A model generated the notes under the pieces. That model saw nothing but the letters and a program-made list of their open reading frames with translations. It did not search any database and had not been told where the DNA came from. This document shows positions 25,002-33,572 of a DNA stretch of 64,000 bases, in pieces. Numbering within the stretch: position 1 is the stretch's first letter; every line of letters starts with the position of its first letter. Position numbers and translations under genes: made by a program. The DNA comes from Methylotenera_A sp044228245. Its GTDB lineage: Bacteria; Pseudomonadota; Gammaproteobacteria; Burkholderiales; Methylophilaceae. Where the stretch lies: contig JBGAVG010000004.1 of assembly GCA_044228245.1 (NCBI GenBank), forward strand, positions 133,099 to 197,098, read 5' to 3'.

Positions 25002-25772
25002 TTAATATTTCGTATGCTTGCGTGGTTCCTGTGTCAGCGTCAGTACGCCTCTTAGCAAATTCACTTCTTCTTTTTCCAGTCTGGCGCGGGCGTAGATTCT
25101 GCGCAGGCGCTCGCTTAATTTTTTTGGCGCTTTGGGATTAAGGTAGCCGATGTGTATTAGCGTTTGTTCCAGATGTACGTAAAAACGTTCCAGTTCATCA
25201 TTGGTTGCAAGTTCCAGGCTCTCGGACGCATCCAGTTTGCCTTCTAGAATTGCCATGCGCAATTCATAACTGACGACTTGTACAGCGGCAGCCAGGTTAA
25301 GTGAGGAATACTCCGGATTCGCGGGAATCATCGCCAGCAGCTGGCAGCAATCCAGCTCGGCATTGCTGAGGCCGCTCATTTCCGTGCCAAACACAAAAGC
25401 AACAGGCTGGGAAGCCGCGATTTTACTGGCCTGCAGGGCGGCCTCTCGCGCATTGACAGTTTCGTGCGATAAATAACGCTTGCGTGCGCTTAAGCCAATT
25501 GCAAATGCGCAGCCTGCCAAGGCTTCGCTCAGGGTTTCGGTGACAATTGCGCTTTCAAGCAAATCCGCCGCGCCGGTAGCAAGCGCAGTGGCGTGCGCAT
25601 CGGGAAATTTGTCAGGTTTTACCAGGTATAAATGCTGCAAGCCCATGGTTTTCATGGCGCGTGCGGCCGAGCCGATATTGCCTGGGTGGCTGGTACAGCA
25701 AAGCACAATCCTGACGTTATCAAAAATGGTTTTAGAAAAGCAACTTTCGTCGCTATGCATCGTTGTTTGCAA
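25002..25772 (-). CDS. trmJ: tRNA (cytidine/uridine-2'-O-)-methyltransferase TrmJ
   Basis: 256 residues of the SPOUT superfamily. The trefoil-knot motifs are seen in VLCCTSHPGNIGSAARAMKTMGL (near 24), FVFGTEMSGLSNAEL (near 128) and SSLNLAAAVQVVSYELR (near 157). It methylates the ribose at tRNA position 32 using S-adenosylmethionine. The start is most likely the TTG at 25772, which has AAGGAG about eight bases upstream; the ATG at 25760 is too far from it. Proximity of trmJ, suhB and iscR is also seen in enterobacteria. Confidence 0.92.
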   Translation of the reverse strand: MQTTMHSDESCFSKTIFDNVRIVLCCTSHPGNIGSAARAMKTMGLQHLYLVKPDKFPDAHATALATGAADLLESAIVTETLSEALAGCAFAIGLSARKRYLSHETVNAREAALQASKIAASQPVAFVFGTEMSGLSNAELDCCQLLAMIPANPEYSSLNLAAAVQVVSYELRMAILEGKLDASESLELATNDELERFYVHLEQTLIHIGYLNPKAPKKLSERLRRIYARARLEKEEVNLLRGVLTLTQEPRKHTKY

Positions 25773-25938
25773 AAAATTACTCCTTACATAAGAGAGCTAT
25801 GCGCGTCGCAATTTTTTGCTCACGCCTTGCCTTGCTTAGAAACTTGCATTCTAAATAGTCAGTGCAGTCATATATATTTGGTTAAGTTGGCATAAATGCT
25901 AAAATGATATTTTAACAGCTCTTTAAAGATTATTCGTT

Positions 25939-26748
25939 ATGCATCCAATGCTATCCAATGCAGTAAAAGCCGCGCGTGAAGCGGGCAGAATTATTAACCG
26001 GGCATCACAGGACGTGAACGCGTTGACTATCACCAGCAAAACCTTTAACGATTTTGTGAGTGAAGTGGATCATGCCGCAGAACGGGCGATTATTGATACG
26101 CTGAAAGCGGCTTATCCCGACCATGGTTTTTTGGGTGAAGAAAGCGGCAACACCAATCAAGAGTCAGAAAATATCTGGATTATTGATCCGCTGGATGGCA
26201 CGACCAATTTCCTGCATAACTACCCGTTTTACTGCATCTCGATTGCCTTGCAGCAGAAAGGCGTGCTCACTCAGGCGGTGATTTACGACCCGGTACGTAA
26301 TGATCTGTTTACCGCGACCAAAGGCCGTGGCGCGTTTTTAAACGATAAGCGCATTCGCGTGACCAATCGCAGCAAATTGCAGGATTCACTCATCGCGACA
26401 GGCTTCCCATTCCGCGATTTCACGCACTTGGATACTTACATGGCGATGTTGAAAGACATGATTAAAAAAACCACTGGCATTCGCCGTCCAGGCTCGGCAG
26501 CGCTGGATTTGGCTTATGTAGCAGCGGGTTTTACAGATGGTTTCTTCGAGATTAATTTATCCGCATGGGATATCGCCGCAGGCGGCCTATTGGTGCAAGA
26601 GGCCGGTGGCATTGTGGCTGATTTTGAAGGAAATGAGAGCTGGCTGAAAACCGGCAATATCGTGGCAGCCAACCCGAAGGTGTTTGCACAAATATTGCAA
26701 GTATTAAGCCCGCATTTGACCGAAAAACTGAAAACGCCGGTGGCGTAA
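25939..26748 (+). CDS. suhB: Inositol-1-monophosphatase SuhB
   Basis: 269 residues. The metal-binding motifs are GEESGN (near 70), DPLDGTTNFLHNYPFY (near 87-102) and WDIAAGGLLVQEAGG (near 213). The family hydrolyses inositol monophosphate with Mg; the bacterial SuhB also joins the NusA/B/G rRNA antitermination complex, which is of interest because an rrn boxA lies at the other end of this window. It is divergent from trmJ. Confidence 0.94.
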   Translation: MHPMLSNAVKAAREAGRIINRASQDVNALTITSKTFNDFVSEVDHAAERAIIDTLKAAYPDHGFLGEESGNTNQESENIWIIDPLDGTTNFLHNYPFYCISIALQQKGVLTQAVIYDPVRNDLFTATKGRGAFLNDKRIRVTNRSKLQDSLIATGFPFRDFTHLDTYMAMLKDMIKKTTGIRRPGSAALDLAYVAAGFTDGFFEINLSAWDIAAGGLLVQEAGGIVADFEGNESWLKTGNIVAANPKVFAQILQVLSPHLTEKLKTPVA

Positions 26749-26763
26749 GGTTTTTAGAGCACT

Positions 26764-26991
26764 TTAGCGCGCACGCAACATTTCATCGCTCAGCTGGCGG
26801 TCAACCGCTGCCGCCATTTGAAACAGCTGGTCGTCCGCGCTTAATTTTACGCTGTTAAAAAATTCTTTTTTGTAAGTTTCATCATAAGCCAGTCTTTCCA
26901 GGTCGTACGAGCCCATCACTTCTTTGCAGTGGGCTAAAAACTGTGCATAAATGGTAATGCTGTCATTGGTCATGTTAAATACCCTCATCAA
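26764..26991 (-). CDS. Uncharacterised small protein, 75 residues
   Basis: A short soluble, mostly helical protein (MMRVFNMTNDSITIYAQFLAHCKEVMGSY...), acidic, with no recognisable motif. Start may be the third ATG (MTNDSITIY), because the first two have no better ribosome site. It is convergent with suhB, 15 bp apart. Moderately likely to be real because of coding-like composition; function unknown. Confidence 0.5.
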   Translation of the reverse strand: MMRVFNMTNDSITIYAQFLAHCKEVMGSYDLERLAYDETYKKEFFNSVKLSADDQLFQMAAAVDRQLSDEMLRAR

Positions 26992-27203
26992 TTAGTTTGT
27001 AATGAGTAGAAGTTCGCATTTTTTGTGCCAAATTTTTGGACAGGCATGATATTTTTAACTGATTGATTTTACTAGACATTATTTATTTTTTTGATTTCTT
27101 GTCATACTCGGCTGATGAAAATCTCACATCAAATGTTGAGAAATTGAACAAACCATTCAAAATGTTTATAAAATGAGTCAAATCTTAGATTAAACCACTT
27201 TTT

Positions 27204-29810
27204 GTGTCTACCAAACTTTCATCGCCAGAAATAACCGCCAGCTCGCCAACGCCATTGGGCCATACCCCAATGATGCGCCAGTATTTGGCGCTAAAAGCGC
27301 AGCATCCCGATATGTTGCTGTTTTACCGCATGGGCGATTTTTATGAACTGTTCTTTGAGGACGCAGAAAAGGCTTCGAAACTGTTAGGCATTACGCTCAC
27401 ACGGCGTGGCGCCAGTAACGGCGAGCCGATCAAGATGGCGGGGGTGCCGTATCATGCTGCCGAGCAATATCTGGCCAAGCTTGCAAAACTGGGTGAATCG
27501 GTGGCGATTTGTGAGCAAATCGGCGATCCCGCGACTTCAAAAGGCCCGGTCGAGCGTGCGGTCACACGCATCCTTACGCCGGGCACGCTGACAGATAGCG
27601 CGTTGCTGGATGAAACGCGAGATAACCAATTATTAAGCGTATTCGCGGAACAATCCAATTCAGGGCATGGCGTGCTGGGTTTGGCGCGTGTTAATCTGGC
27701 TTCCGGCACGTTTATTTTGAGTGAAATTGCGGTTGGATGTTTAGCGCAAGAGCTTGAGCGTATTTCGCCCACAGAGATTGTCTGCGCGGATGATTTCAAG
27801 CATAACGCGCTCGAAGCGTTTGACTGTGCCAAGAAGCGTTTGTCGCCCTGGCAATTCGATGCAGACAGCGCATTCAAAGCGCTGACGCAACAATTTAATA
27901 CGCTGGATCTATCAGGATTCGGCGCGCAAAACCTGACTGCCGCTTTGTGTGCTGCCGGTGCATTGCTGGATTATGTGAAACATACGCAACGCGCTGCCTT
28001 GCCGCATATTGCTTCGCTTAGCATCGAGCAAACCAGCCAGTACATTCAGCTGGATGCCGCCACGCGCCGCAATCTGGAGATTGATGTTACCTTGCGCGAT
28101 GAGGCCTCGCCCACCTTGTATTCGCTGCTGAATACCACGCAAACCGCTATGGGTGCGCGGTTGTTGCGGCATTGGCTGCATCATCCCTTGCGCGACAGAA
28201 ATCTGGTCGTAAAGCGTCATGACGCTGTCGCTGAACTGATAGATGCTGCTAAGTATCAAGGCTTGCAAAACCATTTAAAAGCCATTGGTGATATTGAGCG
28301 CATCACCACACGTGTGGCGCTGAAAACCGCCCGGCCACGCGACTTGTCGGGCTTGCGCGAGAGTTTGCTGCAATTGCCACTGCTGCAGAATCTGCTGGTC
28401 AACAGCACGACCATATTGCTGGAAACGTTAGGCGCCAATCTGCAGGCGCCGCGCGAAGTATTGCAATTATTATCACAGGCCATCAGGCCGGAACCCGCAT
28501 CAGTGCTGCGTGATGGCGGGGTGATCGCGGATGGATATGATGCCGAGCTGGACGAGCTGCGCGCTTTGCAAACCAACCATGGCGATTTCTTGCTGCAGTT
28601 CGAGGCAGCCGAAAAAGCCCGCACCGGCTTGGCTAATTTGAAGGTGGAATACAACAGCGTGCATGGCTTTTACATTGAGATCAGCCGTGCGCAGGCAGAA
28701 AACGCGCCAGCAGAATATCGCCGCCGCCAGACCTTGAAAAATGCCGAGCGTTTTATTACGCCCGAACTGAAGGCGTTTGAAGACAAAGTATTGAGCGCAA
28801 ATGACCGTGCGCTTGCGCGTGAGAAAATGCTTTATGAGCAAGTTTTAAACGAATTGACACCATTTATTACTGCCCTGCAGACCAATAGCGGTGCGGTTGC
28901 CAGCCTGGATGTTTTATGCTGTTTTGCCGAGCGCGCGCAAGCGTTGAATTACGTGCAGCCGCAGTTTGTGAATGAACCGGGCATCAGCATTGAGGCTGGC
29001 CGCCATCCGGTGGTGGAAAATATTACCCGGCCGTTTGTGGCGAATGATGTTAGCTTGAATCCTTACCGTCAATTATTGTTGATTACCGGCCCGAACATGG
29101 GCGGTAAATCGACCTATATGCGACAAATTGCACTTATTGTGCTTTTGGCACATTGCGGTGCCTTCGTGCCGGCTAATGTCGTTAAAATCGGCGAAATAGA
29201 CCGCATATTCACTAGAATAGGGGCGTCGGATGATTTGGCGGGGGGCAGATCAACTTTCATGGTCGAGATGACCGAGACCGCAAATATCTTGCATAACGCG
29301 ACGGATAAAAGCCTGGTGCTGCTGGATGAGATTGGACGCGGAACAAGTACGTTTGATGGCTTGAGCCTGGCGTGGGCGGTCGCCAAACAATTGCTGGAAA
29401 AAAATAAAAGCTATACCTTATTTGCAACGCATTATTTCGAACTCACGCGCATTGTGGATGACTTTAAGCAAGCGGCCAATGTGCATCTGGATGCGGTGGA
29501 ACATGGTAACGGCATCGTGTTCTTACATAAGGTGGAAGAGGGTGCGGCCCACATGAGCTACGGCATCCAGGTGGCGCAGCTGGCGGGGATCCCCAAAAGC
29601 GTGGTAGCGGCTGCTAAACGTAAACTCACACAATTGGAAAATAACCAGATCGCGCAAAATACCAATCAGCCGGATATGTTTGCAGTAACCATTGAGCCCA
29701 CGCCGGAAGCCCTGCATCCGTTGATTGCAGAACTTGAGGCGATTCAGCCGGATGATCTAACGCCCAAGCAGGCGCTAGATTTGTTGTATAAACTAAAGAA
29801 TTTGTCGTGA
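27204..29810 (+). CDS. mutS: DNA mismatch repair protein MutS
   Basis: 868 residues from a GTG start. The N-terminal mismatch-binding domain has FYRMGDFYELFFEDA (Phe-X-Glu wedge near 45). The connector, lever and clamp domains follow. The ATPase shows Walker A GPNMGGKSTYMRQ (near 630), the DEIGRGTSTFDGLSLAW Walker B/signature region and FATHYFELT. It recognises mismatches and recruits MutL. About 200 bp upstream are non-coding and AT-rich; TTTATAAAAT near 27162 could include a -10. No clear Shine-Dalgarno sequence precedes the GTG. Confidence 0.97.
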   Translation: MSTKLSSPEITASSPTPLGHTPMMRQYLALKAQHPDMLLFYRMGDFYELFFEDAEKASKLLGITLTRRGASNGEPIKMAGVPYHAAEQYLAKLAKLGESVAICEQIGDPATSKGPVERAVTRILTPGTLTDSALLDETRDNQLLSVFAEQSNSGHGVLGLARVNLASGTFILSEIAVGCLAQELERISPTEIVCADDFKHNALEAFDCAKKRLSPWQFDADSAFKALTQQFNTLDLSGFGAQNLTAALCAAGALLDYVKHTQRAALPHIASLSIEQTSQYIQLDAATRRNLEIDVTLRDEASPTLYSLLNTTQTAMGARLLRHWLHHPLRDRNLVVKRHDAVAELIDAAKYQGLQNHLKAIGDIERITTRVALKTARPRDLSGLRESLLQLPLLQNLLVNSTTILLETLGANLQAPREVLQLLSQAIRPEPASVLRDGGVIADGYDAELDELRALQTNHGDFLLQFEAAEKARTGLANLKVEYNSVHGFYIEISRAQAENAPAEYRRRQTLKNAERFITPELKAFEDKVLSANDRALAREKMLYEQVLNELTPFITALQTNSGAVASLDVLCCFAERAQALNYVQPQFVNEPGISIEAGRHPVVENITRPFVANDVSLNPYRQLLLITGPNMGGKSTYMRQIALIVLLAHCGAFVPANVVKIGEIDRIFTRIGASDDLAGGRSTFMVEMTETANILHNATDKSLVLLDEIGRGTSTFDGLSLAWAVAKQLLEKNKSYTLFATHYFELTRIVDDFKQAANVHLDAVEHGNGIVFLHKVEEGAAHMSYGIQVAQLAGIPKSVVAAAKRKLTQLENNQIAQNTNQPDMFAVTIEPTPEALHPLIAELEAIQPDDLTPKQALDLLYKLKNLS

Positions 29811-29818
29811 TAAAAATT

Positions 29819-29934
29819 AAGAATTTTGAGATATAGCGCAAGGCGCACGGAACGCAGAAACCGAGATAGTACGTATTGTACAGAGAGGTTGCGAGTACCG
29901 CGCAACGCTGCGATATGCTCAAAAAATTAATCTT
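29819..29934. repeat. Imperfect inverted repeat between convergent mutS and the SlyD-like gene
   Basis: Ends GAATTTTGAGATATAGCGCAA and GCATATGCTCAAAA-type sequence pair imperfectly; the left TTTTGAG matches the right CTCAAAA, with further pairing inside. It lies fully between two convergent stop codons and could act as a bidirectional terminator. It belongs to the same family as the inner repeat at 19315-19418. Confidence 0.65.
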
Positions 29935-29941
29935 AGGTTAG

Positions 29942-30421
29942 TTAGTGATGGTGCCCACCCGCGCCATGCACATGCTGGTGCGACACCTCTTCCTGGTTGG
30001 CCGGGCGCACGGCAGTGATAGTGGCTTTAAACAGCAGGCGCTCGCCTGCCCAGGGGTGGTTGCCATCCACCACCACCTTGCCATCGGCAATTTCTGTCAC
30101 CGTGTATAAAATCACTTCGCCGGTTTCATCTTCACCCTCAAACTGCATGCCGACCTTTAACTCTTTGGCGGGGAAGGCGCTCGCTGGCTCGATTTGCACC
30201 AGCTCCTCATCGTAATCGCCAAAGGCATCGACAGGCTCCAGGCTCACTTCTACCGTATCGCCAACGTTCTTGCCATGCATGGCTTCTTCCACTTTGGGGA
30301 AGATGTTATCGTAGCCGCCGTGCAGATAAGCGACTGGTTCTGTGCTGGCCTCCAGCACTTCGCCATTGGCGTTTTTAAGTTCGTAAGTCATTGTTACTAC
30401 GGTGTTCATCGCGATTTGCAT
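29942..30421 (-). CDS. slyD: FKBP-type peptidyl-prolyl isomerase, SlyD-like
   Basis: 159 residues. The FKBP half-site is split by an insert-in-flap domain as in SlyD: HGGYDNIFPKVEEAMHGKNVGDTVEVSLEPVDAFGDYDEELVQ, then FEGEDETGEVILYTVTEIADGKVVVDGNHPWAGERLLF. The short histidine-rich tail HQHVHGAGGHHH suggests nickel or zinc binding. It assists proline isomerisation in the cytoplasm and possibly metal delivery. It is a single gene, convergent with mutS. Confidence 0.9.
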   Translation of the reverse strand: MQIAMNTVVTMTYELKNANGEVLEASTEPVAYLHGGYDNIFPKVEEAMHGKNVGDTVEVSLEPVDAFGDYDEELVQIEPASAFPAKELKVGMQFEGEDETGEVILYTVTEIADGKVVVDGNHPWAGERLLFKATITAVRPANQEEVSHQHVHGAGGHHH

Positions 30422-30511
30422 GGTATGTTCCTGAGCAGAGGCCTATATAAAATTTAAGGTTAGAATTTTAATCTATTTTTGACATTTGCCTAAATGCAGC
30501 ATGTAAATTAT

Positions 30512-30964
30512 TTAAGCTTTAAGGCGCTTTGCAATAAAAGTATCCAGCGCAGCTGCAAATGCCTGCTTATCACCATGGTTAAATGCAGAAGGACCGCTGA
30601 TATCTACGCCATTGCCACGCAGTTCTTCCATCAAATTGCGCATGGCGAGGCGTTCTTTAATATTGGCTGTTGTGTAAAGCTCACCGCGCGGGTTGAGCGC
30701 ATGCCCGCCTTTTTCTACCACAAGCGCTGCTAGCGGAATATCTGCGGTGATCACCAAGTCGCCCGCTTCGAGTTCGAATACAATTCTGCTATCTGCCACA
30801 TCAAAGCCGCCTGGAACGGTAATTGTTTTAATGAAAGGCGATGCAGGAGTGCGTAAAAACTGGTTGGCAACGAGGGTCGTTGTGATTTTAGTACGCTCTG
30901 CCGCACGGAATAAAATTTCTTTTATGACGATGGGGCAGGCGTCAGCATCAACCCAGATTCGCAT
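30512..30964 (-). CDS. yaiI: YaiI/YqxD family protein (DUF188)
   Basis: 150 residues beginning MRIWVDADACPIVIKEILFRAAERT, the family signature, with VTADIPLAALVVEKGGHALNPRGELYT in the middle. The fold resembles PIN/Toprim-like nuclease domains with conserved aspartates (DADACP, ITADIPLA), but no activity is established. It is 4 bp downstream of rhlE, so probably in the same transcript. Confidence 0.9.
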   Translation of the reverse strand: MRIWVDADACPIVIKEILFRAAERTKITTTLVANQFLRTPASPFIKTITVPGGFDVADSRIVFELEAGDLVITADIPLAALVVEKGGHALNPRGELYTTANIKERLAMRNLMEELRGNGVDISGPSAFNHGDKQAFAAALDTFIAKRLKA

Positions 30965-30968
30965 CTAT

Positions 30969-32390
30969 TCAGCGGCCTCTGCCGCCGCTTCTATGCTGGC
31001 TGTTAGGGTTGCGATTTGGATGGTTATTATTAGGTTTTTTAGGTGCAAACAAAGCCCCCTGCGGCATGGCTTGATGGCGTGCCGCTTCTGACATTGGTTT
31101 GTTATTATTATGCGCAGGCTTTTGTCCGTTTTGCTGATTATTGTTATTGGGTTTGCGCTGCTGTTGGCCTTGACCATGGCCACGCGGTGGCCTGCCATGC
31201 GGTTGGGTTGAGCGTGGTGGCTCGGGTTCCGGCTTATCAGAAGGCGTAAAACCTTCAACTTGCACTTTCGGTATCTCGCGTTTAATCAGTTTTTCAATGT
31301 CTTTCAAAAACTTCAATTCTTCGCGGTCAACCAGCGAAACTGCCGCGCCGCTACTGCCTGCACGGCCAGTTCGGCCGATGCGATGCACGTAATCTTCCGG
31401 CACGTTGGGCAATTCAAAATTCACTACTTGCGGCAATTGGTCAATATCCAAGCCGCGCGCAGCAATGTCTGTCGCCACCAATACGCGCATGGTGCCATCT
31501 TTAAACTGTGCCAACGCTTTGGTACGTGCGCCCTGGCTTTTATTACCGTGAATCGCAGCAGCCTGAATGTCATCTTTAATCAGCTTTTCGGCTAAACGGT
31601 TCGCGCCATGTTTGGTGCGGGTGAATACCAGCACTTGCTGCCAGTCGTGGTGCTTAATCAGGTGACTCATCAAATCACGTTTATGGCTTTGAGCAACCAT
31701 ATGTACAGTTTGCTCAACCAATTCGGATGCAGTATTGCGGCGCGCGACTTCAACAAAGCCGGGGTTATGCAGCAGGCCATCGGCTAGCGCTTTGATTTCG
31801 TCAGAAAACGTGGCAGAGAACAATAAATTTTGGCGCTGCTTTGGCAATATTGCGAGTATTTTTTTAATATCGCGGATAAAGCCCATATCCAGCATTCGGT
31901 CGGCTTCATCCAGCACCAAAATCTCAACGCCGCTCAAGTCAACATTCTTTTGGTTGGCATGGTCCAGCAAGCGGCCAGGGGTGGCGACCAGAATATCCAG
32001 CGGTTTTTTTAGGCGTGCAATTTGCGGGTTAGCATTCACGCCGCCAAAAATCACGGTGCTGGTGAGTGGTAAATATTTGCCGTAAGTTTTTACAGATTCT
32101 TCAATCTGTGCGGCAAGCTCGCGCGTTGGCGTCAGCATCAGGCAGCGCGGGCGATTATCAACACGCTTTTTTTGGCTAAGAATATGCAAAATCGGCAAGG
32201 TAAACCCTGCGGTTTTGCCGGTGCCGGTTTGCGCGCCTGCCAGCAAATCGCCACCGCTTAATACCTGTGGAATGGCTTTGGCCTGAATAGGGGTTGGTGT
32301 GGTGTAACCCGCGTCGCTAATGGCGCGCAGAATGGGTTCGCTAAGACCTAACTCGTCAAAGTTAAGTGTGTTTGTTGTTTCAATAGACAA
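30969..32390 (-). CDS. rhlE: DEAD-box ATP-dependent RNA helicase RhlE
   Basis: 473 residues from a TTG start with GGAG eight bases upstream. All DEAD-box motifs are present: Q motif near PTPIQAKAIP, AQTGTGKT, PTRELAAQ, DEADRMLD, SAT, and HRIGRTGR. The C-terminal tail (about 385-473) is disordered and rich in N, Q, P, H and G, as is common in RhlE proteins. It remodels structured RNA in ribosome assembly and at low temperature. The 5' region contains AGGTTA-GA-TAACCT (32454-32467), a short palindrome. Confidence 0.95.
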   Translation of the reverse strand: MSIETTNTLNFDELGLSEPILRAISDAGYTTPTPIQAKAIPQVLSGGDLLAGAQTGTGKTAGFTLPILHILSQKKRVDNRPRCLMLTPTRELAAQIEESVKTYGKYLPLTSTVIFGGVNANPQIARLKKPLDILVATPGRLLDHANQKNVDLSGVEILVLDEADRMLDMGFIRDIKKILAILPKQRQNLLFSATFSDEIKALADGLLHNPGFVEVARRNTASELVEQTVHMVAQSHKRDLMSHLIKHHDWQQVLVFTRTKHGANRLAEKLIKDDIQAAAIHGNKSQGARTKALAQFKDGTMRVLVATDIAARGLDIDQLPQVVNFELPNVPEDYVHRIGRTGRAGSSGAAVSLVDREELKFLKDIEKLIKREIPKVQVEGFTPSDKPEPEPPRSTQPHGRPPRGHGQGQQQRKPNNNNQQNGQKPAHNNNKPMSEAARHQAMPQGALFAPKKPNNNHPNRNPNSQHRSGGRGR

Positions 32391-32697
32391 TGTAAAGCTC
32401 CAGCGACGGCCAGTTACTTAAGAAGTAACACCAATCGAGGCAGACGAATAATTAGGTTAGATAACCTGATAAGAAAAAGACCGCTACGCTGATTGGTTTG
32501 CGCAGGGAGCGTGCATTATACGGGGAATTGCAATTAAAGCGAGCTTTGTGTTTGTAGGTTGGTGGTGAGCGCAGCGAACCCCAACGATGTGAGAAGTGTT
32601 GGGGTTCATTAAAACGATTCATCCCAACCTACGTGCTAACGTTTGACATAAGGGGCTTGCGGTAGCCAGTTTCGCTTGATGGATGGGTTAGGCGGTT
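32391..32697. other. 307-bp non-coding stretch upstream of rhlE
   Basis: Holds the rhlE leader, a 14-bp palindrome at 32454-32467 and the inverted repeat at 32554-32632. No open frame of coding character is seen. Confidence 0.6.
32554..32632. repeat. 79-bp nested inverted repeat (GTAGGTTGG type)
   Basis: Outer arms GTAGGTTGG (32554-32562) and CCAACCTAC (32624-32632) enclose perfect inner arms GAACCCCAAC (32576-32585) and GTTGGGGTTC (32598-32607). The motif GTAGGTTGGnnGAGCGCAGCGAAnCCCAAC is a widespread proteobacterial intergenic repeat type; that statement rests on general knowledge, not on a search. Confidence 0.7.
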
Positions 32698-33000
32698 TCA
32701 TCGAAATTGAACGCCACAATGCTCACACGATTTTCCAATATGAGTATTATTTTCTTCATCGAGAAGCCTCTCATTACAATTTGGGCATACCATTTTTTTG
32801 TAAAAAAATCTTATACGGGCACCCAGAACCGGGATCGTAGGTACTAAGAGCCACCATGGATGGATTGTGTTCACATAAAAGGCCGCCCATAAAACCAAAA
32901 TGCTACAGTAATAAGTTATTTCCGCCACTATGATGCGAGTGTAAAGCTTTTTCAGCTTAGAAACGTCAACGGAAGCTTTATCAACTGTTGTGTTTATCAT
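32698..33000 (-). CDS. Small membrane protein with C-terminal zinc ribbon
   Basis: 100 residues. One or two hydrophobic helices (about 27-45 and 49-62, VAEITYYCSILVLWAAFYV and WWLLVPTIPVLGARI) precede a cytoplasmic-looking zinc ribbon with CPNC (near 72) and CEHC (near 93). Function unknown and no family recognised. It lies between repeats and the nuclease gene in a locally AT-rich segment, so it may be accessory. Confidence 0.65.
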   Translation of the reverse strand: MINTTVDKASVDVSKLKKLYTRIIVAEITYYCSILVLWAAFYVNTIHPWWLLVPTIPVLGARIRFFYKKMVCPNCNERLLDEENNTHIGKSCEHCGVQFR

Positions 33001-33088
33001 GATTGCCTAATATTTAAGATACACACCGATTTTGGTGTATATCTTAAAGTGAATATGTGTTTAATCATTATTCAAAATATTAACATAC

Positions 33089-33568
33089 TTAATGCGGATG
33101 ATTTTTTCGCCAAACCCAAGGCGGCGTCTGTTGTTTTGCTTTCCAAAGCCCGCGTTTGTTGTTGCGCGCTTCGTCTTCTTGCAAGGCTAGCATGTAATCC
33201 ATGGAATAGCGGCGGTTAAACCATGCATGGCCTTTTTTCACCATAAACTCGCTGGCATCCAGATTGTTGCAATGTAATTTACCCAAGCTGCGATGATATT
33301 TATCCATGCCAGAAATGTAGACGTTAACGCTGGCATTTTTACAAAATTGCATCAAGGCACGGCGGGATTTTTTGCCATAACTTTGGTTGCGTTCCGGCGC
33401 GTCAATGTCGGTGATGCGCAGTTTGTATTCGCTAGCACTGTCTTTGATTTTGACCGTATCGCCATCGTAAAAATAAGTGATTTCAAGCGCAAAAGCGGGC
33501 AGGCTGCAGGCCACCATATACCAGACCAATAGCCATGCGGTTCCCAGGCCGATTAAATTAGATTTCAA
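33089..33568 (-). CDS. Secreted thermonuclease-family (SNase-like) nuclease
   Basis: 159 residues with an N-terminal signal peptide (LIGLGTAWLLVWYMVACSLPAFA) and an OB-fold nuclease domain. DGDTVKIKD, RITDIDAPERNQSYGKKSRRAL (arginine/glutamate catalytic set), and AWFNRRYS match staphylococcal nuclease homologues. It would cleave nucleic acid outside the cytoplasm. The start is TTG 33568, four bases after the nadB stop, so it is probably the second gene of a nadB transcript. No clear ribosome site was found. Confidence 0.87.
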   Translation of the reverse strand: MKSNLIGLGTAWLLVWYMVACSLPAFALEITYFYDGDTVKIKDSASEYKLRITDIDAPERNQSYGKKSRRALMQFCKNASVNVYISGMDKYHRSLGKLHCNNLDASEFMVKKGHAWFNRRYSMDYMLALQEDEARNNKRGLWKAKQQTPPWVWRKNHPH

Positions 33569-33572
33569 AATG

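Noticed and set aside
27105..27115. TTGTCATACT upstream of mutS as a Pho box
   Set aside because: Single copy with no phased partner and no functional reason.
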